Below, in pieces: positions 33,861 to 42,362 of a DNA stretch of 64,000 bases. Each line of letters opens with the position of its first letter. Position 1 is the first letter of the stretch. Under the pieces are notes generated by a model that worked only from the letters and a program-made list of their open reading frames with translations, ran no database searches and was not told the origin of the DNA. A program made the translations under genes and the position numbers. Source of the DNA: Novosphingobium sp. PP1Y (lineage in GTDB: Bacteria > Pseudomonadota > Alphaproteobacteria > Sphingomonadales > Sphingomonadaceae); assembly GCF_000253255.1 (NCBI RefSeq), contig NC_015583.1:558001-622000 (forward strand). The letters are read 5' to 3'.

Positions 33861-35216
33861 CTAGAAGGACCGCGTAAAGCCGAACTCCATTCGCAATCTG
33901 CGGTAGTCATGGATTTCCAGGCTGCTGCGGTTCCGTTCGAAGGTGGCTCTGATGAAAGGCGCGAAGCTTGCAATTCGAAAGGCTCGAAAGGTCGCTCCCA
34001 GGCTGGCACGGTAATTGCGGTCGGATCGCCTGTCGGGATACAGCAGGATCCTGCGATCTGCCTTCAGTCTGCCCATTCCCAGCGTCCCGACGAGGGTGAG
34101 CGCGCCCAGGTCGCGATAGGCGAAGGCCGATGTTTGCCAGCCCCAGGTGGCATATCCGGGATCGCGCGTCGCCTGCCGGTCGATGCTGACGGTCAGCCCC
34201 GCGCCGGACCGGCCTGAAATCGCCCGCTCATAGCCGAGCGTTGCCGAAAAGCTGTGGCCATCGAGCAAGGAATTGCGGCGATTGTCGATAAGGGCCGCGT
34301 TGGCCACGGCGCGCAGCTGGGCCTTGCGGCCCAGGGGATGCAGGTACGTCGCCTCTGCCGTGACCGCGCGTGAATAGGGTCGGCCGCCAAAGTAGCGCCA
34401 GAGCGCTCCGCCATCCAGGGAAAGGCGATCGGCACCCAGCCGCAATTCGGGACCGACCGTTGCTGCAACGGCAATGTCATTGAAGTCGTGGGCGCGATAG
34501 AGGTCCGCGGAACCGGACAGTTTTGCGAGCAAGTTTACGCTGGCGCCGATTGGCAGACGCGCATAGGCCTGCCCGCGCAGGGCAAGCCCGATACCCGAGC
34601 GCTGGCGCGCTTCGTCGTCGAGGACGAAATCGCCGAACACGGTTCCGAGCGTCGAGGACCGGGTGGCACGGTTGATGTTGCTGTCCGGTGCCAGGGCAAG
34701 GTCGAAGCTGGCACCAAGGGGCTTTTGCGCCCTGAGCGCGGCGGAATAGCGATCGACGAAGCGTGCCACTTCCGGGGGAAGCTTGCCCGCCTGTGCTTCG
34801 CGAAGGGCACGCCGTGCGCCCACCTCATCGCCCATGAGATCCAGAACATGCGCCAGTTCGAGGCGGACCCGCTGCGCGTCGGGCTGTTCGTCGAGGATTT
34901 CGCGAAACAGCACTGCAGCCTGCGACAGCCGACGCGTGCCTACATAAAGCATCGCCAACCGGAATCGTGCCTCACTGCGGACTTGTACCGAAGGATCTGC
35001 AAACAGCGCGCGATAGGCCGCTTCGGCAATCTCGAAGCGCCCCTCATCGCGAGCGCGATTGGCGAAGGCAAGCAATTGGGTGCCGGAAAGCCGGGCCGTC
35101 TGTGCCGCTCCCTGCGCCTCGGCGGTCTGTGCCTTAACAGTTGGCGAAAAGCCCGCGATAGCGAGCGCCAAAACAGCGCCGGCGCACGCCGCAGGGGAAC
35201 AGCCGGAACCGGCCAT
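33861..35216 (-). CDS. Slam-type outer-membrane exporter (type XI secretion, DUF560)
   Basis: A 451-residue protein with a signal peptide, an N-terminal TPR-like helical domain (LLAFANRARDEGRFEIAEAAY, in parts; AEARFRLAMLYVGTRRLSQAA) and a C-terminal beta barrel (FDLALAPDSNINRATRS through the final FGFTRSF). The SNINRATR barrel entry and the TPR-plus-barrel layout are typical of surface lipoprotein assembly modulators, which move specific cargo to the cell surface. CAGGAG precedes the ATG at 35216, 15 bp after the first cargo gene. The two upstream genes encode TbpB-barrel proteins, exactly the known cargo type. Confidence 0.88.
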   Translation of the reverse strand: MAGSGCSPAACAGAVLALAIAGFSPTVKAQTAEAQGAAQTARLSGTQLLAFANRARDEGRFEIAEAAYRALFADPSVQVRSEARFRLAMLYVGTRRLSQAAVLFREILDEQPDAQRVRLELAHVLDLMGDEVGARRALREAQAGKLPPEVARFVDRYSAALRAQKPLGASFDLALAPDSNINRATRSSTLGTVFGDFVLDDEARQRSGIGLALRGQAYARLPIGASVNLLAKLSGSADLYRAHDFNDIAVAATVGPELRLGADRLSLDGGALWRYFGGRPYSRAVTAEATYLHPLGRKAQLRAVANAALIDNRRNSLLDGHSFSATLGYERAISGRSGAGLTVSIDRQATRDPGYATWGWQTSAFAYRDLGALTLVGTLGMGRLKADRRILLYPDRRSDRNYRASLGATFRAFRIASFAPFIRATFERNRSSLEIHDYRRLRMEFGFTRSF

Positions 35217-35231
35217 CGGCTTTCTCCTGCT

Positions 35232-36242
35232 TTACGGGCCCTTGCCGATGATGACGCCCGATACCGGCACCCACTTGCGGAAATCCTGATTGAAGAAGGG
35301 AAGCTGGAACTGGGCGGCCAGCTCGCTGGCATTGGGGCCGGCGAACATGCCCGCAAACGTCCCTGCCGAAGGGGCGCCCGCTGTCGTGAGGCTACCGCCG
35401 AATTCGGTCGCGCCGTGCGCGAAGTGTGTGTCGGCCAGGGTATAGAGCTGGTCATCGTAGGCGCAGCCCATCATGCAGACCATTCTGGCGGTCAGTTCGC
35501 CGGACAGCGATCCCTTGGCAAAGTCGAAGTCCAGCCTGCTTCTGCCTTCCACCCAGCTTCCGCCGGGATCTCCGCCGAAAAAGCCGACAAGAAAGCCATG
35601 ATAGCTGGCGCTTCCGGTCATCGGCACTTCACCGGGCCTCGTCGGCTGGATGATCGCCATGCTGCCATAGGCCACGGTTTCCAGGCTGGAACCTGCAGGC
35701 GCGCTGGCATAGAATTCGGCGAACGATACATAGCTGAAGTCCGTGGCGCTCCCGCCTGCCGGCCAGATGCGCATCTCGCCAGGTTTGCCGGCGGCTTCTG
35801 CGGCGTTGTCGGCCAGTACGGCAGCGAAACTGGCGCCTGGTTCGAACTCGCCGCCGTCGCTGATCTGGTACACGGTTCCGGACCCTGCAATCGGTGCGGT
35901 CATGACGTAGTTGCCGCCGGTCGCATCGTAAGTGACAGTGAAGCCGCCTGCTTCCCGCACGTTTCTGGCGTTGGAAAGGCTGGCGCTGGAGTTGGGCAAG
36001 GCTTCATGTTCCCAGGTCTGACCCAGCACGGCGAGATTGTCGTTGTAGAGTGGAGCCGTGAAAATCTGCGCAGGCTTCGGCGTGAACTGCGCGACCGGCG
36101 GTTCGGGATCGGCGGGCGGACTCTGGGCAGGCGCGGGGGCTGGAGTGGGCGTCGACGCAATGCCGCCGCTGCCGCCGCCGCCGCAAGCAGCCAGAAGCGT
36201 GACCGGGGCCACGGCCAGGACCAGAGATGTGCGCAGTTTCAT
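35232..36242 (-). CDS. TbpB-barrel surface lipoprotein, Slam cargo
   Basis: A 336-residue lipoprotein. The lipobox LAAC has the acylated Cys20, followed by a Gly-rich and a Thr/Pro/Ala-rich tether. The C-terminal half shows the transferrin-binding-protein B beta-barrel pattern (GSASYHGFLVG, then RSRLDFDFAKGSLSGELT, then FAGMFAGPNASELA). That domain is the part recognised by Slam proteins. The ligand is unknown. ATG overlaps the stop of the second cargo gene (ATGA) with GGGAGG upstream. It should be exposed on the outer surface. Confidence 0.85.
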   Translation of the reverse strand: MKLRTSLVLAVAPVTLLAACGGGGSGGIASTPTPAPAPAQSPPADPEPPVAQFTPKPAQIFTAPLYNDNLAVLGQTWEHEALPNSSASLSNARNVREAGGFTVTYDATGGNYVMTAPIAGSGTVYQISDGGEFEPGASFAAVLADNAAEAAGKPGEMRIWPAGGSATDFSYVSFAEFYASAPAGSSLETVAYGSMAIIQPTRPGEVPMTGSASYHGFLVGFFGGDPGGSWVEGRSRLDFDFAKGSLSGELTARMVCMMGCAYDDQLYTLADTHFAHGATEFGGSLTTAGAPSAGTFAGMFAGPNASELAAQFQLPFFNQDFRKWVPVSGVIIGKGP

Positions 36243-37189
36243 TGCTTCCTCCCGACCATGATTCCGAACATTGCGCCCTGATTGCCCTCGCGGAGATAGG
36301 GGGCCTGCCAGCGCGCCATGATTTCTGCCGCCTGCGGACCATTGAATGCACCTTCGAACCACGAAGACGCATCCGGGAGTCCGGGCACGTCGAAGCTGCC
36401 TGCGAAGGTCGTGCTGCCTTTCGCGAAGGTGGTGTCCCTGAAGCTGTATGTTCCCAGGTCGATCGAGAGGTCCCAGCCATCCGACAGGAGCGGATGCATC
36501 GAACCGGTCAGGATGCCGTTGCCGAAATCGAATTGCAGCGAGGCAGAGCCGCCGACGTAATTGCCGTCGGAAGTATTGCCGAGCAAAACCGCTCCATAGT
36601 TTGCCGATCCGCTTAGGGGCATGTCCGATGGGCCGGTGGGGATGCCATAGGCATAGACCCCTTCGCGCCGGATCGTAAATCCCTGGCTATCCGTGGTTTC
36701 GTCATACCAGGAACCGAAGCTGGTGTAGGTATAGGGCGAGAAATTGCTGCCCGGAACCTGCAGCGTGACCCTCACGCTCTGCGCGGTATTACCCGATTTT
36801 GGCTCGATGCTGTTCCAGGTGGATGTGGCCGTCTGCCCGGCGCTGCCATTGTAATCCTGCGTGACTAAAGTGCCTGGCTGAAAGCCGGGCAGCGATATCT
36901 GATAGGTGCCTTCGGCATCGTCGTAGCTGATCTCCACGCTTTGCGCAGCGGAGGCGGCAGTGGTTTCGGTCCCGTCAGCCGGCTTGTATTCGTGTCCCAG
37001 CCCCAGGGCATTGAAGGGCTCGCTGCTCATGAGGCCGATCTGGTCCGGTGGCAGGACGGGTTCCGGGCTGGGCGTGGGGGATGGGGCTGGCGCCTGCGAT
37101 GGAGCGGGCGTGGAGGCCACTCCGCCGCCGCCGAGCGCCATACATGTGGCCGAGACCGTAAGGGCGAACGCGATGGGTAATGGTCTCAT
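36239..37189 (-). CDS. TbpB-barrel protein with altered lipobox, second Slam cargo
   Basis: A 316-residue homologue of the downstream lipoprotein, sharing the Gly-rich start, a proline-rich tether and the barrel pattern (GSANYGAVLLGN, then SLQFDFGNGILTGSM, then WFEGAFNGPQAAEIM). In the signal region Cys16 stands in VSATCMALGGGG. The residue aligned with the lipid Cys of its partner is Leu19, and the sequence before Cys16 is not a good lipobox. It may be a non-lipidated, released cargo or an atypical lipoprotein. AGGAG lies eight bases before the ATG. This gene leads the operon that ends in Slam. Confidence 0.8.
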   Translation of the reverse strand: MRPLPIAFALTVSATCMALGGGGVASTPAPSQAPAPSPTPSPEPVLPPDQIGLMSSEPFNALGLGHEYKPADGTETTAASAAQSVEISYDDAEGTYQISLPGFQPGTLVTQDYNGSAGQTATSTWNSIEPKSGNTAQSVRVTLQVPGSNFSPYTYTSFGSWYDETTDSQGFTIRREGVYAYGIPTGPSDMPLSGSANYGAVLLGNTSDGNYVGGSASLQFDFGNGILTGSMHPLLSDGWDLSIDLGTYSFRDTTFAKGSTTFAGSFDVPGLPDASSWFEGAFNGPQAAEIMARWQAPYLREGNQGAMFGIMVGRKQ

Positions 37190-37284
37190 GTGCAGCACTC
37201 CTGTGCGATGCTGGCAGGTGCTTTCCCGGAATGGCTCCAAAGTGCTATCAAGCCAGGGATCAGTGAATGAGGGGGGCATGATTT

Positions 37285-38952
37285 TTGGCCGATGGTTTGC
37301 CGATAAACGAGCCAATCGCGGTCGATCCGCGATCGCCCGGGTCAAAACAGCTTGCCCACCGCGAGGATTTCCGCGTGGGCAAGGCGATCGTGCGTCCGTC
37401 TCTTCGAACGATAGAAGGGCCCCTGGCCCTGCTTACGGCAGAACCGCGCGTAATGCAGGTACTGCTTGCCCTTGCCGATGCCATGGGTGCAGTGCTGAGC
37501 CGCGAGGACCTGCTGCTCAATTGTTGGGGAGGGCGGATCGTCGGTGACGACGCTGTCAATCGCGTCATTGCCGAATTGCGGCGCCTGGCCCGTGAAACCG
37601 GAGCCGGGTTCGTGGTCGAAACGATTCCGCGCACCGGCTACCGACTGGTAGGACAGATCGAAGAACTCCCTGTCGCCGGGCCGAATGCTGCCGTCCCTGT
37701 TGAGGGCAATGCACCGCGCGGCTTCGAAAGGCGCGCCTGGCTAGCCGGCGGCCTGGCGGTTCTGGTCGCGGCATCCGGATCGGCCTGGTGGCTGGCTGCA
37801 AGACACACCGGCGGCTCTGCCGCGCAGCAAATCGCCGAGGGGCGCCGCATCCTGCGCGAGCTATGGCCCGACCAGGATATGCGCGGCGTCGAAGTGCTGC
37901 GCAAGGCAGTCGAACTCGATCCCGACAATGCCCAAGCCTGGGGCCTGCTCGCAATGGCGTGGCGCAATGTCGCGGAAGGCGCGCCGCCCGACCAGGTCAG
38001 CGATGCTGTGACCGGATGCGAGGAAGCGGCAAGGCAGGCACTGGCGCTCGACCGGAACGAAGGCAATGCCCTGGCCGCCCTTGCCACCCTGCGCCCTTAC
38101 CTTGGCGACTGGCAGGCAGCCGAGGACCGCATGCGCGATGTCCTGAAAGTCGCTCCCGACAACGCCAATGTGCTGCTTCATCTGGTCACTCTGCTGCAAT
38201 CGGTAGGGTATGCGCGGCAATCGTGGGAATACAATGAAAGATCGATTGCACTGGAGCCTCTATCGCCGCCACATCAGTTTCGCAGGGCACTGAAATACTG
38301 GATTTTCGGAAGGATCGCCGAAGCCGATCTGGCGATCGACCGCGCCATGCAGCTCTGGCCGAAGTATCCGGCAATCTGGAGCGCGCGGCTGTATATCTTC
38401 GCCTTTACCGGCAGGACTAGGGCCGCGCTGACCTTGCTGGACGACGTGAGCCTGCGCCCCGCCAAGTTCACCAGCGAGCAGGAGGAACGCTGGCGCATCG
38501 CGCTCACTGCACTGGACACGCCCAGTTCTGCAAACCTGGCCGAGGCTCGCCGTGCTCTGGCGCAGGCGGTCACACCGGGCTTCTCGGTTCAGGCGGTCAT
38601 GTGCCTTTCGGCCATGGGCGAGCTCGATGCCGCATTCGATGTCGCGCAGGGGTTCCTGCTGCGCAAGGGGCCGCTGGTCGGCTCGATCTGGCCGGTGCGG
38701 AACCAGATGATATCGCCGGATGATCTCTGGCGGCGCACGATGAACCTGTTCACGCCCGCGACTCGACCGATGCGAGCCGATCCCCGTTTCGCAGCGCTCT
38801 GCGACGGGATCGGTCTAACGCGGTACTGGAAGGCTCGCGGTGTCGGTCCGGATGCCTTCCTCATGCCAGATCAGAAACTGGCCTCGAGGCCCAGCCCCAG
38901 TTCGCGTGGGTCGCTTGCAGTCGCCAGCCCGGATCCGGCCGAGAACTTGTAG
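37285..38952 (+). CDS. Membrane-anchored winged-helix regulator with TPR-like sensor (CadC/ToxR type)
   Basis: A 555-residue protein. Residues 28-123 form a DNA-binding winged helix of the Trans_reg_C type (LLALADAMGAVLSREDLLLNCW, read in parts; ETIPRTGYRLVG). A transmembrane helix lies at about 151-170. The long periplasmic part has TPR-like repeats (AVELDPDNAQAWGLLA, VLKVAPDNANVLLHLV). The likely start is a TTG at 37285, 95 bp from the divergent cargo gene. It probably senses an envelope signal and controls the Slam operon. Its last about 27 codons run antisense into the TonB receptor gene, so the original stop may have been lost. Confidence 0.8.
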   Translation: MADGLPINEPIAVDPRSPGSKQLAHREDFRVGKAIVRPSLRTIEGPLALLTAEPRVMQVLLALADAMGAVLSREDLLLNCWGGRIVGDDAVNRVIAELRRLARETGAGFVVETIPRTGYRLVGQIEELPVAGPNAAVPVEGNAPRGFERRAWLAGGLAVLVAASGSAWWLAARHTGGSAAQQIAEGRRILRELWPDQDMRGVEVLRKAVELDPDNAQAWGLLAMAWRNVAEGAPPDQVSDAVTGCEEAARQALALDRNEGNALAALATLRPYLGDWQAAEDRMRDVLKVAPDNANVLLHLVTLLQSVGYARQSWEYNERSIALEPLSPPHQFRRALKYWIFGRIAEADLAIDRAMQLWPKYPAIWSARLYIFAFTGRTRAALTLLDDVSLRPAKFTSEQEERWRIALTALDTPSSANLAEARRALAQAVTPGFSVQAVMCLSAMGELDAAFDVAQGFLLRKGPLVGSIWPVRNQMISPDDLWRRTMNLFTPATRPMRADPRFAALCDGIGLTRYWKARGVGPDAFLMPDQKLASRPSPSSRGSLAVASPDPAENL

Positions 38953-40906
38953 GTCAGATGGAATTCATCGAGGAGGTTGCGGGCGTAACCGAAGACGGTG
39001 AAGCGAGAGAAAGTCCAGGAGACTTTGGCATCGACACTGGTCGATGCAGCGATCCGCTGCTCGTAATCCTCGGTGTCATCGCTGAAGTATCGGCCATTGT
39101 GCCGCATCTGCGCTGAAAAGTGCAAGGTCTTGGCAGGATTCCAGCTGATCGCAAGCGATCCGCTCAAATGCGGCGATCGCTGGAATTGCTTGCCTCTAAT
39201 CGGGTCGGAAACCTCGATTGTCCGCGTAATGCGCGTATCGAGCAGACCGAGGCCCGCACTCAGGCTGAAATGCGGCGATGGCTTCCAGTCGGCTTCGAGT
39301 TCCATGCCCCTCGACCAGGCGCGCGGCGCATTGCCGACCTGGACAGCCGTCACCAGCTCCCCGTTGGGGGTACGAAAGACGATCGTTTCGGTGCGCTGGG
39401 CATCGTACATGTCGTAGACGAAGGCATTGGCGGCAATCGTCAACCGGCAGTCGTCCAGCTTTGCCCTCAGGAAAACCTCATAGTCCCACAGGCGTTCGGC
39501 CTCGAATGTTTCGATGCGTGCGGTTTGCGTATTGAGCGAGAGACCGCCTGGATTGTAGGCGCGATGTACCTGCAGGCCCAACCGCAGGTTCGGGGCGGCA
39601 TCCCAGGCGAGGGAGACGCGGGGCAGCCAGGCCGAAAAGCTGCGATCAAAGTCTACCTGGATGGTCCTCAGGCCGCCGATGAGACCCCCGGTCCGCAGCT
39701 GGCTGTCGCGCTGGTACCGCAGAGCGGTCGTCAGCGTGAGGGTGCCGGTCAACGGCAGTTCGGCTTGGCCGAAGAGACCCAGACTTCTCTGCAGGTCCAT
39801 GAAGGTGCCTGATCCGAATTGAAGCGCGGATATGTCGATGGTCTGGCCCAGCGTCGCACGGGTGAAATTGAGGCCTGCATTCAGGCGAAGTCCGATTGTG
39901 CACGCCATCCCAGGAAAGGTTCGATCGAGAAATCATGCGTGCCGATCCTGGCACGCCCCAGACCCGGCGGCGCGTAGCGGTGTACCTTGACGTCACCATA
40001 GCTCAACGTGGCATGGGCATCGAAGGCGCCGTCCGGAAGATAGGCAAGGCGCCCGGTCAGCGAATTCGTCCTGATCGCAAAGATCCCGTAATTTGCATTG
40101 GGATTGCGCCGTTCTCGATAGGGGGCCTCTACGCCTTCCACTTGCGGCATCTGTGACCGGCCATGTCCATAAGTGATGAGCAGGCTGGTATCGGGAAGCG
40201 TTTCGGGTTGAACCAGCAGCTTGGCGCGCAGGAGGTCGAAATCGTCACGGTTCGGATCGATTCCCGCCGCCGGGTTGGTGATACGGCTGGATGTGCGGCC
40301 ACGGCGCACGTCGCCGGAAAGCCGAAGGGCGACCTCATTGCTGACGAGAGGCACGGACAGGGCCGCGGAAGCCTGACGTGTCATCGCCTCGCCTGCGATC
40401 AGGCGCGCCTTCCCTTCCCAAGCGAAATCCGGATCTTCAGTCTCGATGAAAATCGCACCGCCTATCGAATTGCGTCCTTGGGTAGTGGACTGGGGACTGC
40501 GGAAAATTTCCACGTGCTCGACATCCCAGAGCGGCGTCAGCCCGAAGGCCAGTTCGTAATAGCTCACCGGGCGACCGTCGACCTGGATCGTGGCCCGCGG
40601 GCGAGAGCCACTCAGGAAGGCGGCGAGATCGCGCACGACGCCCGTCGAATCCTGGCCGCGAATGACTGGCCCCTCGCCACCAGAACCAAGTTGGACGTTC
40701 GGCACAAACTGGAGCAGTTGCTCAATGCGATCGGGCGCGGCCTTGTCCTTGATCGTGCGCGCGGTCTCTACGCTGACGCTTGAAGCCGTATGCTGGACCG
40801 AACGGGCGATCCGCTCGCCTGTAACAATGATTTCGTCTCCGGAAGCAGGTTCCGACGGGGGCAGCGCAGCAGCGGCAGCCGAAACGAGATATAGTGCAGC
40901 CAGCAT
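38871..40906 (-). pseudogene. TonB-dependent receptor broken by a one-base frameshift
   Basis: Two - frames together encode one receptor of about 678 residues. The first (40906 to 39881) has a short signal peptide, a TonB box (DEIIVTGER), and a full plug (VEIFRSPQSTTQGRNSIGGA). It stops after EPFLGWRAQ. The second frame resumes within the same 28 bases (IGLRLNAGLNFTR) and runs to the terminal Phe of the barrel (LGLEASF). A single missing base near 39890-39905 explains this. I see no slippery heptamer for programmed frameshifting. It is either a recent pseudogene or a sequencing error. As neighbour of the Slam/TbpB-like genes it would be the matching importer. Confidence 0.8.
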
Positions 40907-40922
40907 AATTGTGTGAAAGCCA

Positions 40923-40953
40923 AGCCCCCTCTACCGGCCGGACCTGGGGGGCT
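40923..40953 (-). terminator. Inverted repeat AGCCCCC / GGGGGCT
   Basis: Seven-base arms with a 17-base GC-rich spacer lie 70 bp after the phosphoribosyltransferase stop and just before the TonB receptor start. It may end the PRTase operon transcript; there is no T-run. Confidence 0.3.
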
Positions 40954-41022
40954 ATTTGTAGAGCAAGTTCGCGCTTGGCGCCATTGTGCCGTTGGGGCGC
41001 TTCTCCTTGCCGCAGCGAGGCT

Positions 41023-41709
41023 TCAGATATCGCTGGCCTCGCGCAGGCCCGGCTTTTCCCAGGCCTTGGCTTTTTCCAGCAGGCGAATGACTTCCTCGTC
41101 TCCGGTCTGGTCGAAGTTGCGGTAATGCTGGCCAACCGCATGAAATGGCGTGGGTGAGGAGAGGCAGATCACCATGTCGCACATTTCCCGCAACTCGGGG
41201 AGGACGTCGGCAGGGGCTAGGGGAACGGCGAGGATTATCTGCGAGGGACCTGCCTTGGCGAGTGCCTTGAGCGCGGCGCGCACGGTGCCGCCAGTGGCGA
41301 TCCCGTCATCGACAAGGATAACCGTGCAGCCGGAGAGCATCACTGGAGGGCCGGTGCGATAGAGCGCGCGGCGCCTCTCGATCTCGGCAAGCTGGCGGGC
41401 GATCTGCATGTCGATATAGTCGCGGTCTGCGCCGACCAGGCGGGCCATAGCCTCGTCGATGACGATTTGCGGCGATGCCCCGTCGACAAGGGCGCCAATG
41501 CCGTATTCCTCGTGACCCGGCGCGCCGATCTTGCGCACCATCAGGATGTCGAGCGGCGCGCCCAGGACCTTCGCCACTTCGAAACCCACCGGCACGCCGC
41601 CGCGGGGCAGGGCGAGCACGACCGGGTCTTTCAGGTCGAGCGTTGAGACAGCCTTCGCCAATGCTACTCCGGCATCCTCGCGATCGGCAAATCCGGACCG
41701 GCCAGTCAT
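41023..41709 (-). CDS. Phosphoribosyltransferase-domain protein
   Basis: A 228-residue type I PRTase. LALPRGGVPVGFEVAKVLGA near the start and the PRPP loop VILVDDGIATGGT are clear, with KIGAPGHEEYGIGAL between them. Such proteins accompany dienelactone-hydrolase-like and erythromycin-esterase-like genes in many bacterial stress clusters; their base substrate is not known. The ATG overlaps the stop of the upstream hydrolase (ATGA). It is the last gene of a three-gene operon beginning at 43684. Confidence 0.88.
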   Translation of the reverse strand: MTGRSGFADREDAGVALAKAVSTLDLKDPVVLALPRGGVPVGFEVAKVLGAPLDILMVRKIGAPGHEEYGIGALVDGASPQIVIDEAMARLVGADRDYIDMQIARQLAEIERRRALYRTGPPVMLSGCTVILVDDGIATGGTVRAALKALAKAGPSQIILAVPLAPADVLPELREMCDMVICLSSPTPFHAVGQHYRNFDQTGDEEVIRLLEKAKAWEKPGLREASDI

Positions 41710-42362
41710 AGCACGTTTCCAAGGTGGTGGCGAAACCACAGACTCGCGAGTGTGACGACCTGATCGAGGGTGCCGGGTTCCTCGAAAAGATGTCCGGCGC
41801 CCGGAACGATGGCCATATCCTTTTCGCACCTCAGGGCATCGTAAGCGGCGGCATTGAGATCGATGACTATTCCGTCCAGCTCTCCGACGATTAGCAGCGT
41901 CGGGGCCTGCACACGAGGAAGCATGTCCGCCCCGGCAAGGTCCGGACGACCGCCGCGCGAGACTATGGCGGCAATGCGCGGATCGTCGGCAGCGGCCCTG
42001 AGCGCCGCGCCGCCACCGGTGCTGGCGCCAAAGTAGCAGGGACGCAGGTCGCTTGTTTCGGGATGATCGCGGGTCCAGTCGGCAGCGCCGCTCAGGCGCT
42101 CGGCCAGCAGCGCGATGTCGAAGACGTTGCGGCGATCGTGTTCCTCCTCCGGCGTCAGCAGGTCGAGCAGTATCGTTGCCAGTCCATCATCGCGCAGTCG
42201 GGCCGCGACGTAATTGTTGCGCGGGCTGAGCCGGCCGCTGCCGCTGCCGTGCGCGAAGATGACGAGACCTCGCGCCCCTGCCGGTACGCCCAGGATAGCG
42301 GCTAGCGCATGCGGGCCGATCTGAACTTCCTTGAGCCCGGTTGAAGGGAGCGGCGCGATCAT
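41706..42362 (-). CDS. Alpha/beta hydrolase, dienelactone-hydrolase-like
   Basis: A 218-residue alpha/beta hydrolase. The oxyanion strand LVIFAHGSGSGR, nucleophile elbow GASTGGG (Ser), an Asp in GELDGIV and the His in GAGHLFEEP give a full catalytic triad. The family is usually called dienelactone hydrolase-like and is found fused or adjacent to PRTases of the kind encoded next. It overlaps the genes on both sides by four bases, so the three are co-translated. Confidence 0.88.
   Translation of the reverse strand: MIAPLPSTGLKEVQIGPHALAAILGVPAGARGLVIFAHGSGSGRLSPRNNYVAARLRDDGLATILLDLLTPEEEHDRRNVFDIALLAERLSGAADWTRDHPETSDLRPCYFGASTGGGAALRAAADDPRIAAIVSRGGRPDLAGADMLPRVQAPTLLIVGELDGIVIDLNAAAYDALRCEKDMAIVPGAGHLFEEPGTLDQVVTLASLWFRHHLGNVL

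Noticed and set aside
34488..36281. Open + frame (597 codons) opposite the Slam and cargo genes
   Set aside because: It crosses two genes on the other strand and has no recognisable domain; the - strand genes have coupled starts and signal peptides.
37190..37284. Fur box in the Slam/cargo promoter
   Set aside because: I looked for a GATAATGATAATC-like sequence in this gap and found none.
39881..39908. Programmed -1 frameshifting in the TonB receptor
   Set aside because: No slippery heptamer or following hairpin is seen at the junction; mutation or sequencing error is simpler.
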